64,000 nt of DNA, taken from contig NZ_JQLH01000001.1 in assembly GCF_000744105.1 (NCBI RefSeq), positions 496,001 to 560,000 of the forward strand, written 5' to 3'. Of this stretch, positions 28,454 through 36,148 are shown in pieces. Made by a program: the position numbers and the translations under genes. Numbering within the stretch: the first letter of the stretch is position 1; each line of letters starts with the position of its first letter. Source of the DNA: Maribacter forsetii DSM 18668. GTDB lineage: Bacteria > Bacteroidota > Bacteroidia > Flavobacteriales > Flavobacteriaceae. Below the pieces are notes generated by a model. That model was not told the origin of the DNA and did no database searches. It saw nothing but the letters and a program-made list of their open reading frames with translations.

Positions 28454-28522
28454 AACAGTATAGTGTTGATTATGAACTATTAGCTAACTTGTAGTCTAAA
28501 TAACCACCTTTAATTATAAATT

Positions 28523-29092
28523 ATGAAATACGCTATTTATGTTCTTTTTGCTTTTATTTTCACAAGTTGTGCCGATGTAAATACAAGAACTGAAAATGAA
28601 AAAAGCTCTATTGTAATTGCCAATGAAGATTATAACCCTGAGGCTATACTGGATAGTTTAGATATAAAGCTTAGGGATCAAGGAACTCCTGTTGCAAATT
28701 ACGTACATGCGGCAAGAACGGGAAATTTGTTATTCTTGGCAGGCAAAGGTCCAAAACAAGCGAATGGAGAAAATATTGTTGGTAAGTTGGGCGATAGTTT
28801 AACAGTAGAACAAGGTTACCAAGCTGCACGCGAAGTAGGTATTAACCAGTTATCAGTGTTAAAAGCTGAATTAGGCAATCTTAATAAAGTAAAAAGGATA
28901 GTAAGTGTGCATGGTATGGTGAACGCTTCGCCAGATTTCAAAGATCATTCAAAAGTTATTAATGGTTATTCAGACCTTATGGTAGAAGTCTTTGGTGATA
29001 ATGGAAAGCATGCGCGAGCTGCTGTTGGTATGGGTTCTTTGCCAGGAAACATGGCTGTAGAGGTAGAAATGGTTGTTGAGGTTTATGAGTAA
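28523..29092 (+). CDS. RidA (YjgF/YER057c/UK114) family protein with lipoprotein signal
   Basis: 189 residues. The N-terminus is a lipoprotein signal (MKYAIYVLFAFIFTSC, Cys16). The mature part is a RidA-like domain: FLAGKGPKQ, LGDSLTVEQGYQAAREVGINQLSVLKAELGNLNKVKRIVSVHGMVNASPDF and GKHARAAVGMGSLPGNMAVEVEMV. The Arg in HARAAVG corresponds to the conserved ligand-binding arginine of RidA enzymes, which hydrolyse reactive enamines and imines made by PLP enzymes. Most RidA proteins are cytoplasmic, so a lipidated, exported form is unusual. No terminator is obvious after it. Confidence 0.85.
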   Translation: MKYAIYVLFAFIFTSCADVNTRTENEKSSIVIANEDYNPEAILDSLDIKLRDQGTPVANYVHAARTGNLLFLAGKGPKQANGENIVGKLGDSLTVEQGYQAAREVGINQLSVLKAELGNLNKVKRIVSVHGMVNASPDFKDHSKVINGYSDLMVEVFGDNGKHARAAVGMGSLPGNMAVEVEMVVEVYE

Positions 29093-29187
29093 GTTTAATT
29101 GGACATTGATTTTATTACAGAATATAGATGTGTTAAATATGTTCTCCTGTAAATTTTCATAACGTCTGTTTTTAGGTTATTAAATAT

Positions 29188-29784
29188 TTATTCGAACCAA
29201 ATTTTTGATATTGCCATGTTACAACCGGTTTTACTTCTAGAGTCGAATTGTAACCTTATAAAATCAATATCAGAAAATGTAAAATCATCGCCGGTCGGCT
29301 TTATTTCTGAAAACGGAATGGTAAAGACGAACTTACCTTCACGAGCCGGCACATGTTTGCCGTATGCGGCATAAGTTGTATTTGTAAAAAGATTCAAGTT
29401 GATGCCGTTTACCGTACTTTTAGCCTCAAATTCTACTTTTAAAGACTTGTATTTGCTGGCATCTATATTTAATGGCGCATTTCCATTTTTATTGACTCCG
29501 TAGTTTAAATAAGTTGTTCCCCTAGTATCATAACCGTAGCTCATAACGAGTAGCCCTTTTTTTATACTTAATTGCATGTTGTGTTCAAAAGGGTTTTGAT
29601 TGAGCTTTGCAAAAACCTGCCGGTGCTGACCTATGATGTGATTGCCTGTTTGTAGTTTTCTATTTTCATTCATATCGGTAAATGTCAAATGGCTGATTTC
29701 ACCAGTAGTAAAATCATCAAGTACTAGTTGGGCATTCATGGCAACTGATGCCGTACATATAAATAGAAGGATCGCTATTTTCAT
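29188..29784 (-). CDS. Secreted protein of unknown function, beta-sandwich-like
   Basis: 198 residues with a signal peptide (to about 18, AMNAQ). The mature protein begins LVLDDFTTGEISHLTF and shows alternating strand patterns (YKSLKVEFEAKSTVNGINLNLFTNT, KFVFTIPFSEIKP, IDFIRLQFDSRSKTGCNMAISKIWFE) like a jelly-roll carbohydrate-binding or CIA30-like domain. I do not recognise a named family. It is divergent from the sigma factor gene, and a copy of the regional two-box promoter motif lies 47 bp before its start, so it is a likely target of that sigma factor. Confidence 0.78.
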   Translation of the reverse strand: MKIAILLFICTASVAMNAQLVLDDFTTGEISHLTFTDMNENRKLQTGNHIIGQHRQVFAKLNQNPFEHNMQLSIKKGLLVMSYGYDTRGTTYLNYGVNKNGNAPLNIDASKYKSLKVEFEAKSTVNGINLNLFTNTTYAAYGKHVPAREGKFVFTIPFSEIKPTGDDFTFSDIDFIRLQFDSRSKTGCNMAISKIWFE

Positions 29785-29809
29785 TTTGTTTTGGTTTTTG
29801 GTTGCAACT

Positions 29810-29839
29810 ATTGATGCTTATTGAAAGAAAAGGTTAACA
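29810..29839 (-). promoter_or_regulatory. Two-box promoter A (candidate ECF sigma site)
   Basis: On the minus strand: TGTTAACC (29839-29832), 14 bases, then GCATCAAT (29817-29810). The first box ends 47 bp before ATG 29784. Same boxes and same spacing as sites B, C and D. Confidence 0.75.
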
Positions 29840-29864
29840 TTCACTTTAATTTTTTACTTTTAAG

Positions 29865-29894
29865 TGTTAACTATTTATCCGTAAATGCATTAAA
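29865..29894 (+). promoter_or_regulatory. Two-box site B at the sigma factor start (candidate autoregulatory site)
   Basis: TGTTAACT (29865-29872), 14 bases, then GCATTAAA (29887-29894). The last base of the second box is the A of the sigma factor's ATG, so a transcript starting about 7 bases further would lack that start codon. It may act as a repressing or non-productive autoregulatory site rather than a simple promoter. Confidence 0.6.
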
Positions 29895-30466
29895 TGGAAA
29901 ATCATTCAGATGAAACTTTATTTCAAGCACTTAAAGAAGGTTCTGAATCTGCTTTTAAAAAGGTATATGAAGAGAATCGTGAGCTATTCTTGAATTTTGC
30001 AAGAAGGTATTCCCTGGCAGATGAAGAGGTGTTAGATGCTTATCAAGATGCTTATGTGGCACTGTATGAGAATATCCAAAATGGAAAATTAACAACGTTA
30101 AAAAGCACCTTAAGTACGTATCTAATTAGTATAGGTAAGTATAAGATTATGGAGCGATTACGAAAGAGAAATAAGCATACGAACAATGAATTGTTGTTGA
30201 ACAATGTAGAGGAAATAGATGACGAGATCGAAGCGTTTGATATTGATAACGATGCTTTATCAACTGAACAAAAATTATTGAAAAAGTACTTTGATACTTT
30301 AGGAGAAAAATGTCAAAAAATATTAAAGCTATTCTATTACCAACAGTATAACATTAAGGAAATTATGGCAGATGGAAATTATAACAGTGAAAATGTGGTA
30401 AAAAGTCAGAAATCCAGATGTTTAAAAACATTAAAGGAAGCCATTAAAAATGCCCCCCAATTATGA
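29894..30466 (+). CDS. ECF-like RNA polymerase sigma factor
   Basis: 190 residues with regions 2 and 4 only. Region 2 runs DETLFQALKEGSESAFKKVYEENRELFLNFARRYSLADEEVLDAYQDAYVALYENI, the usual ECF sigma start, so the ATG at 29894 is well supported. Region 4 is EQKLLKKYFDTLGEKCQKILKLFYYQQYNIKEIM followed by NSENVVKSQKSRCLKTLKEAI, where the recognition helix lies. It overlaps the next gene by four bases (ATGA), a membrane TPR protein that could be its anti-sigma factor. Four copies of a two-box motif in the next 12 kb are its probable targets. Exact ECF group unknown. Confidence 0.92.
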   Translation: MENHSDETLFQALKEGSESAFKKVYEENRELFLNFARRYSLADEEVLDAYQDAYVALYENIQNGKLTTLKSTLSTYLISIGKYKIMERLRKRNKHTNNELLLNNVEEIDDEIEAFDIDNDALSTEQKLLKKYFDTLGEKCQKILKLFYYQQYNIKEIMADGNYNSENVVKSQKSRCLKTLKEAIKNAPQL

Positions 30467-31200
30467 TGGATAAAGAACAATTATTATTAAAATATTTTGA
30501 TGGTTCATTGACCCCAGATGAGAAGGTCAATTTTAACCAGTTTTTAGAAAGTGATGCAGAATTTAAAGCGCAGTTTGAATTTGAAAAGGATGTAAAAACT
30601 GTTGTACGCAAAACTGAAAATAACAGTCTTAAGAAAAAGTTACAAGGTTTTGAATCTGAATTAAGTGGTGCACCTAGTCAGAAGAAACAAAATTTCTGGA
30701 AACCATTAAGTATAGCTGCTAGTATTGCCTTATTAATAGGTGTAAGCTGGTTTGCATTTAATTCTGATGTGTTTAATGGAACAGAAGAATTGTATGCTTC
30801 CAATTATGAGAAATACCCTAATACGGTATATACAATTACACGTGGCGATGCAACTGATGAGTCATTGGAGCGTTTAGCTTTTGAAGCTTATGAAACTGAT
30901 GATTTTGAAACTGCTATTGCTTACCTCACTGAGTTAAAGGAAAGGACTAGATTAGATTATGTAGATTTTTATTTAGGTCAAGCTTATCTTGCTAATGGAG
31001 ATTACTTAAAAGCGACAGATAAATTTCAAGAAATTATATCAATAAATAGCGAGTTTAAAGATGAAGGTTATTGGTATTCAGCGCTTGCAAACCTAAAATT
31101 AGAACAGGAAGAAGAAGCTGAAAAATTATTGGAGCAACTTATAAAAATGGGAACATATAAGAAGAATGAAGCAACAGCATTACTTGAAAAGTTGAACTAG
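30463..31200 (+). CDS. Membrane TPR protein, putative anti-sigma factor
   Basis: 245 residues. Residues 1-80 (KEQLLLKYFDGSLTPDEKVNFNQFLESDAEFKAQFEFEKDV) resemble the cytoplasmic helical part of anti-sigma-like proteins in Bacteroidota (YFDG..L..E). One membrane helix follows (about 86-103, LSIAASIALLIGVSWFAF). The rest, in the periplasm by the positive-inside rule, has TPR helices (AFEAYETDDFETAIAYLTELKER, DYVDFYLGQAYLANGDYLKATDKFQEIIS, GYWYSALANLKLEQEEEAEKLLEQLIK). ATG 30463 overlaps the sigma gene stop; ATG 30466 is an alternative. Its last 21 bases overlap the convergent CHAT gene. No zinc-binding HxxxCxxC motif is present. Confidence 0.82.
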   Translation: MMDKEQLLLKYFDGSLTPDEKVNFNQFLESDAEFKAQFEFEKDVKTVVRKTENNSLKKKLQGFESELSGAPSQKKQNFWKPLSIAASIALLIGVSWFAFNSDVFNGTEELYASNYEKYPNTVYTITRGDATDESLERLAFEAYETDDFETAIAYLTELKERTRLDYVDFYLGQAYLANGDYLKATDKFQEIISINSEFKDEGYWYSALANLKLEQEEEAEKLLEQLIKMGTYKKNEATALLEKLN

Positions 31201-33957
31201 TCTTTTTCTGCTCAAGAAAATAAGAAGAACCGCGATTACAGCAAACGCATACCATTGCCAATGCGAAGAGGTAATTAAGGGCTCGGTGTTTCCTTGAATG
31301 ATATAACCTGACCAATAGTATGGGTGTGCAAGTCCGTTCTCTTTGTTCTTTTGTAAGAAGGATAGTTTAGCGTCCCTTAAAGATGCATCTTTTGGTTTTC
31401 CATTAGCTAAATTCTCATAAAACTCGCCCATAAGCTCAGAAGATGAATTGTCGTTCACTTTCCATAATGTACTTGATATACTTGCTGCGCCACTATAGAA
31501 AAAACCTCTGGCAAGGCTTAAAAAGCCTTCGCCACGTTTAAGTTCACCAATGCCACTTTCGCACCCACTTAAGGTAACGAGACTGGCATTTAAGGTTAAG
31601 TTATATAGGTCTTTTACAAAAAGCAAGTCGTCAGATTCTGATTTTGGAGTAAAAGCTAAATAAGAATATTCGGGATTTTTATCATCAAAAACGGCATGTG
31701 TTGCCAAATGTAAGACTGAATAATCAGGCAATGTAGCAGTAAAATTTTGAAGCGTAGCTTGGTCATTGATAAAGGACTTACCGGTAAAAGATGTCAATAT
31801 CTGCTGAACTTCATTTCTGTTGTGAGGTAAATTGCCCAATACTTGAGAACGAGTGCCGTCTGAAGGTATATTAGTATCGAAACTAGGCGCAAATGCTAGT
31901 AGGTTAGCACTGTTTTGCTCTTTGTTATTTAATTGAGACCATAATGTAGCTGAGTTCACATAACTGATGGTTCTATCTTCTATCAAGTATCGACGCTCTG
32001 TCTCATTAGAAACCAGACTACCAAAAGGAATATAGTTTAACAAGCCATCTGGGGCAAGTATAATTTTTTCTTGCGGATGTAATTCTAAAATCGAACCTAA
32101 TAGTTTTTTATACAGTTGATGACTCAGTTTGGTAAGTGAATCTATGTTCGATTTAGAATTCGAGAGCATAGCATGAAGTTCACTAATATGATTTTCAAGT
32201 TCATCGGTTATTTTAATACTATGAAAGAACTTATCATCCTTAGAAATAGCAATCGTATAAATATTTTGGTTACCGTAGAAGTAGGAAATGAAGAGTTCAT
32301 TTTCTGTTAGTTTACTTTGTACTTCTGGTAATGTCTGTATTTTATTGTTGTACTTTAAGTCATAGTAAGCAGGGTAGTTGGTTTCTATATCAACTACCAA
32401 ATTACGAAGTTCTTGTTTTAGGCTAAATAGCTGATCTTCTATACCTTCTTCTAAATTTTCTGAAACGGCAATTTGTTTTTCTAAGTATGTGATTTCTGAT
32501 TTTAAATTGTTTTCACGTTCCAAAATATCTTTAGGAATATTTCCGAATTTCGTTGCTTTTGAAGTAAGGATAGCTTCTAAAAGAAGAACAGATTTGCTTT
32601 TTTCAGCAATCCGAAACGCTTCATCAATATAATGGTCATTTTCAGAAGTTGTAAATAAATTATAGGTTGCTTGCATTCCTGATTCAAAAAGTGGAAAGGC
32701 ATCTTCAAAAGTTTCAAGTTTGTCTCTTATGCTACTAATTGACGGTTTTAACTTATCTAATACAGCTAAACCTGTGTCAACAGTTTCTAAAGACAAAACA
32801 TAGTAATCTAAGGTCTCGACTTTATTCAAAGCAATTGATTTGTTTTTTAATATTTTAAGGCGAAGCGAGCCATTTGTACTATTATCTTGTAGTTGCGTAA
32901 GACCTAATTCATAATTTTCCAAAGCATTTGCATAATTCTCAAAGTCACTATTTAAGTTTCCTATTTCATTGTAAATAATTGCGGTACTACTATTCTGTTT
33001 ATGATTACGTTTAATTTGGTCTAGAATAAGAGCTGAATTCAACTCATTGAGGGCTTCGTTCATTTCTAATTTAGTAGCAAATAATTTAGCTTTTATTCTA
33101 TGATGCTGTGACCAGAAATGCGGTGCTTTGCCCAAATAATTTTCAGCAAGTTTAGTGTATTTCTGTGCGCTATCAATTTTGGAAAGTGTTATGTAATTTG
33201 CTGCAATACTATGGGAGGTAGAAATAATGCCATTGATACTTGTATTATGTATTAAATATTTTTCTAAGGCTTTTTTGAATAATACAATTGATTTTTGATA
33301 CTGTTGTTCTTTGCCATAAACTTCTGCTAATAAACCATAGTTTGTATTTAAAGTTCCTAAATCATCTGGACTTTCTTTTTGTAGAAAACGAATATTTTTT
33401 TCATAGAATTGTTTTGCTAAATCGTACTGTCCTTCTTCAGTATTCATTTTTGCCAGAAAGCTATAAGCTGCAGAAAGCAAATCCACTAAATCACTATTCA
33501 TATTAGTAATAGGTAATATTTCAAGCGAATCTTTAATAGTGTTAAATGCAACACGGGCATTTTCAAAATCATTGGATTTAAAATGGTAGTTGCCTTTATC
33601 ATATAGATATGAATTGACAATCAATCGTTTATCAGGCAAACTATCTATGTAATATTTTTTGGTTTTAAATAATGAATCTAATATTGCAAGATTACTTTTC
33701 ATCGTATTGAGGTCATAAAACTCGCCTGCATTTCGATTAGAACTTATAAGCGCCTCAAGAACATTTACCCAGTCTTTTTTTTGTGTTGCAATTTTTTCAA
33801 TCTGACTAAAATAGTAGTAACAAGAATCTCTGTGAACATATAAATGCTCATATGCTTTGTTGTAAAGACTTTCTAGTTCTTTTTCATAAGAAACTTCTTG
33901 GGTATACGCTATGTTGTTAATTATGAAAAAGAATATGATAATTTTTACATGGCGCAT
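31180..33957 (-). CDS. TPR-CHAT protein, predicted periplasmic and membrane-anchored
   Basis: 925 residues. A signal peptide (1-20, NNIAYTQ) precedes about 450 residues of TPR helices (for example YDLAKQFYEKNIRFL and YGKEQQYQKSIVLFKKALEKYL). A coiled linker (LERENNLKSEITYLEKQI) comes next. The CHAT (caspase-like) domain spans about 590-895, with catalytic His754 in HLATHAVFDD and Cys799 in LSGCESGIG, then LARGFFYSGAASISSTLWKVND. A C-terminal membrane helix (about 898-916) ends RKRLVQLFK. The signal peptide and C-terminal anchor place the protease in the periplasm. Both catalytic residues are present. It lies 53 bp after a lipoprotein gene, and probably shares promoter C. Confidence 0.9.
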   Translation of the reverse strand: MRHVKIIIFFFIINNIAYTQEVSYEKELESLYNKAYEHLYVHRDSCYYYFSQIEKIATQKKDWVNVLEALISSNRNAGEFYDLNTMKSNLAILDSLFKTKKYYIDSLPDKRLIVNSYLYDKGNYHFKSNDFENARVAFNTIKDSLEILPITNMNSDLVDLLSAAYSFLAKMNTEEGQYDLAKQFYEKNIRFLQKESPDDLGTLNTNYGLLAEVYGKEQQYQKSIVLFKKALEKYLIHNTSINGIISTSHSIAANYITLSKIDSAQKYTKLAENYLGKAPHFWSQHHRIKAKLFATKLEMNEALNELNSALILDQIKRNHKQNSSTAIIYNEIGNLNSDFENYANALENYELGLTQLQDNSTNGSLRLKILKNKSIALNKVETLDYYVLSLETVDTGLAVLDKLKPSISSIRDKLETFEDAFPLFESGMQATYNLFTTSENDHYIDEAFRIAEKSKSVLLLEAILTSKATKFGNIPKDILERENNLKSEITYLEKQIAVSENLEEGIEDQLFSLKQELRNLVVDIETNYPAYYDLKYNNKIQTLPEVQSKLTENELFISYFYGNQNIYTIAISKDDKFFHSIKITDELENHISELHAMLSNSKSNIDSLTKLSHQLYKKLLGSILELHPQEKIILAPDGLLNYIPFGSLVSNETERRYLIEDRTISYVNSATLWSQLNNKEQNSANLLAFAPSFDTNIPSDGTRSQVLGNLPHNRNEVQQILTSFTGKSFINDQATLQNFTATLPDYSVLHLATHAVFDDKNPEYSYLAFTPKSESDDLLFVKDLYNLTLNASLVTLSGCESGIGELKRGEGFLSLARGFFYSGAASISSTLWKVNDNSSSELMGEFYENLANGKPKDASLRDAKLSFLQKNKENGLAHPYYWSGYIIQGNTEPLITSSHWQWYAFAVIAVLLIFLSRKRLVQLFK

Positions 33958-33967
33958 AATGGAAAGA

Positions 33968-33985
33968 CCTTCAGTATTCTGAAGG
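33968..33985 (-). promoter_or_regulatory. Hairpin just before the CHAT gene start
   Basis: A perfect 7-bp stem (CCTTCAG/CTGAAGG) around a 4-base loop. In the minus-strand transcript its 3' arm contains GAAGG, a possible ribosome-binding site 10 bases before ATG 33957. No U-run follows, so translational control is more likely than termination. Confidence 0.5.
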
Positions 33986-34010
33986 ACAATTTAAAAATAT
34001 TTAGATCAAA

Positions 34011-34616
34011 TTATCTGCCTTCCACAAAATAACTACGTTCCGTACCATCTGTATTTATAACGTTAACTTTAATTAATAGACCTGTTTGCTTATAGGATTC
34101 AATTTTGAAACTACTTATCTGAACAGGAATACCTGAATCTGGATAGGGAGTGAACTCGCCAATTTCTATAGGTACTAATTTTCCAGAAGTGTTATAAGCC
34201 TCAAAATTTATCTTCTTTATATTATCAGTAGTAAATAATTGTTGAAAATTGAAATAATCACAATTCGTAGGATTAGGGCATGGAGGTTTTGGCTTTGGTA
34301 TTCTTAGCCCTACAATATCTAATATATTGTCAAAATCATCTTTTAGTGTAAGAATATTATTCTTGGCCTTGTTTAATTCAGCTTTTTCTTTTTCATCTAG
34401 CTGCCTAGTTAAAGAAAGTTTTTCTAATGCCTTAATAATGTTATTATTATTTTGAATTTCAACAGTAAGATATTCTCTATATAAATCTCCTTCATAAAGA
34501 TAATTCTCACTAGTGATTTCTATTTTCTCTTTGTTTGTAAGGGTTCCGGTAAAATCTTTATCACAGGCGCATATAACCACACTGCACATTACAATTAATA
34601 ATAGTTTAGATTTCAT
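34011..34616 (-). CDS. Lipoprotein of unknown function
   Basis: 201 residues with a lipoprotein signal (MKSKLLLIVMCSVVICACDKD, lipidation at Cys16 or Cys18). A helical coil follows (EIQNNNNIIKALEKLSLTRQLDEKEKAELNKAKNNILTLKDD split over about 55-95), then a Pro/Cys segment (PKPPCPNPTNC) and a C-terminal beta region (KINFEAYNTSGKLVPIEIGEF). I recognise no family. The gene lies between promoter C and the TPR-CHAT gene, so it is probably co-expressed with the CHAT protein and is a candidate partner or substrate of it at the membrane. Confidence 0.75.
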   Translation of the reverse strand: MKSKLLLIVMCSVVICACDKDFTGTLTNKEKIEITSENYLYEGDLYREYLTVEIQNNNNIIKALEKLSLTRQLDEKEKAELNKAKNNILTLKDDFDNILDIVGLRIPKPKPPCPNPTNCDYFNFQQLFTTDNIKKINFEAYNTSGKLVPIEIGEFTPYPDSGIPVQISSFKIESYKQTGLLIKVNVINTDGTERSYFVEGR

Positions 34617-34778
34617 GATGTAGTAATTTTAAATTTTAATAAATAGATTTAGTTATAGTTTAAAAATCAGTTGGTTACACTTAAAAATATGTGATTTACC
34701 AGTTAAAACCTATAAAACATGTAACAAGTGCCGTTTGGAATGTAACACTGGTATGTTTTACGGTATGGTTGATATTGT

Positions 34779-34883
34779 TTAAGTTTTTTCAGCATCAAGA
34801 AAAAGTACTGTTAGCCTTTTTTGTTTTAGCTGTAACTGAAATACCATTATGGTAATCTGAATTGTGCGTAAAATTGTTTTCAT
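34779..34883 (-). CDS. 34-codon ORF below promoter C, possible gene remnant or small peptide
   Basis: ATG 34883 opens MKTILRTIQITIMVFQLQLKQ and stops after 34 codons. The start looks like a signal peptide and has AAAGAAG upstream. It lies 48 bp below promoter C, the same distance as the starts below A and D. The body is not coding-like, so it may be the head of a decayed gene. The rest of 34617-34971 holds only AT-rich sequence and two direct TGTAACA copies about 32 bp apart. Confidence 0.35.
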   Translation of the reverse strand: MKTILRTIQITIMVFQLQLKQKRLTVLFLDAEKT

Positions 34884-34909
34884 CTTCTTTGTTTTAATTG
34901 TTATTTACA

Positions 34910-34939
34910 ATTAATGCAGATAGGTGAAAAAGGTTAACA
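34910..34939 (-). promoter_or_regulatory. Two-box promoter C (candidate ECF sigma site)
   Basis: On the minus strand: TGTTAACC (34939-34932), 14 bases, then GCATTAAT (34917-34910). The first box ends 48 bp before ATG 34883, and the site precedes the lipoprotein and TPR-CHAT genes. Confidence 0.75.
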
Positions 34940-34971
34940 ATGTTCAGAAAAAAATCAGGAGCCTGTTGACG

Positions 34972-35682
34972 CTACATTGTTTTTTCGAGGACAAGACTAT
35001 TATTATCTTTTAGTTTAAAAGAGGCTTGACTGAAAAAATTTTCAAACGCTTGTCTTAGATCTTTTCTTAAGTTTTTGGAGTACTCTTTGTGAATCGGTAT
35101 TTGGTCTTTTCTTGCAAATTTTCCACTTATGGTTATACCCTGTACCTTAAATTGAATATAATCGGCAATTTTTATAGGGTTGAGTAAAAAACTGATATAG
35201 GTGTCTCCAGACCATTGTACTATATGTGGTGCGGAATCTGAAGTTCTGTGAACACATGAGTAATCATTTAGTTGACTTCTAATATTTATAGTGTCTTGCG
35301 TACTAAATTTTAAAGTTAAAAAAACATTACCGTATTTATTAGCTCTAAAATTAGTTTCAATACTTGTGGTAGGCTCAAAATTGTATTTGAAGTATATTGG
35401 ACCAGCTTGTCTATTTTTCGTTTGTTGTATTGGTTTTTTTATTGTGGTAGAGTCAATTTCTGGTGAAATATCTAGCTTATTTTTAATAAAAAGTACAGTA
35501 GTTTCTTGGTGCCATTTTAGTTCGGCCTTATTATCTGTAAAAGTCACTTGAATGTTGTTTGTCACCTCATTATTTAAAATTTCAACAAGATCTAGAACTT
35601 CATTTTGTGTCATTGTTTGACTGTAACTTACGGTTGTCATTAATAATGAGATTAGGTATGCCACTATATTTCGTGTTTTCAT
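34972..35682 (-). CDS. Secreted protein of unknown function
   Basis: 236 residues with a signal peptide (to about 22, TVSYSQ). The mature part opens with MTQNEVLDLVEILNNEVTNNIQVTFTDNKAELKWHQE and continues as a mixed alpha/beta protein with strands such as YGNVFLTLKFSTQDTI and DYIQFKVQGITISGKF, then a basic-acidic C-terminal helix (RKDLRQAFENFFSQ). I recognise no family. It is the sixth and last gene of the operon that starts at promoter D, 12 bp after the preceding gene, and promoter C begins about 30 bp after its stop. Confidence 0.72.
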   Translation of the reverse strand: MKTRNIVAYLISLLMTTVSYSQTMTQNEVLDLVEILNNEVTNNIQVTFTDNKAELKWHQETTVLFIKNKLDISPEIDSTTIKKPIQQTKNRQAGPIYFKYNFEPTTSIETNFRANKYGNVFLTLKFSTQDTINIRSQLNDYSCVHRTSDSAPHIVQWSGDTYISFLLNPIKIADYIQFKVQGITISGKFARKDQIPIHKEYSKNLRKDLRQAFENFFSQASFKLKDNNSLVLEKTM

Positions 35683-35694
35683 GATTTTCTAAGT

Positions 35695-36135
35695 TTAATA
35701 CGTAGTATTTTTAAAATGGTCATCAATTTGCTGTTTAGTATATATTCTTTGGTATACATGAGTGAAACCATCAATCATGTTATCTCTTATATATAATTTT
35801 TTGTTGCTAACAGTAAATGAACCCCATAAAGGGAATTTATCTTCTATATGGATATTGTACACACTATCTGTACTACTATAAACCGATTTAGATTTCCTAA
35901 TATGAAAATTTGAAAAAGATTTTAAGGAGTCTTTTAAATAGGCCCTGAACTTGCAATCCGATGATAATACAATGGCATCGTGATTATAATTAGAATGACC
36001 ATATCCTGCAATTCCCCCATTTATCCTAATAAGTTTCCATCCACCAAATAAACTGTCTGGCGTTGATTGTGATAATATGTTGTTTAAAAAACAAAGGCTA
36101 ATAAGTAGGTAGGAAGCTAGTATAGTTTTTTTCAT
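35695..36135 (-). CDS. Small secreted protein, lipocalin-like
   Basis: 146 residues with a signal peptide (to about 22, NNILSQ). The mature protein begins TPDSLFGGWKLIRINGG, and the GxW motif with the strand pattern after it (KFRAYLKDSL, SVYNIHIEDKFPLWGSFTVSNKKLYIRD) suggests a lipocalin-like beta-barrel. Such proteins are common secreted binders in Bacteroidota. The gene lies 13 bp after the OmpA lipoprotein gene and 12 bp before the next gene, so it is part of the same transcript. No ligand can be inferred. Confidence 0.72.
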   Translation of the reverse strand: MKKTILASYLLISLCFLNNILSQSTPDSLFGGWKLIRINGGIAGYGHSNYNHDAIVLSSDCKFRAYLKDSLKSFSNFHIRKSKSVYSSTDSVYNIHIEDKFPLWGSFTVSNKKLYIRDNMIDGFTHVYQRIYTKQQIDDHFKNTTY

Positions 36136-36148
36136 CGAAAATGATTTT

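Noticed and set aside
34709..34760. Direct TGTAACA copies and flanking AAAACAT/ATGTTTT arms as an operator
   Set aside because: Only two copies, with a long loop and no second location in the window; too weak to call.
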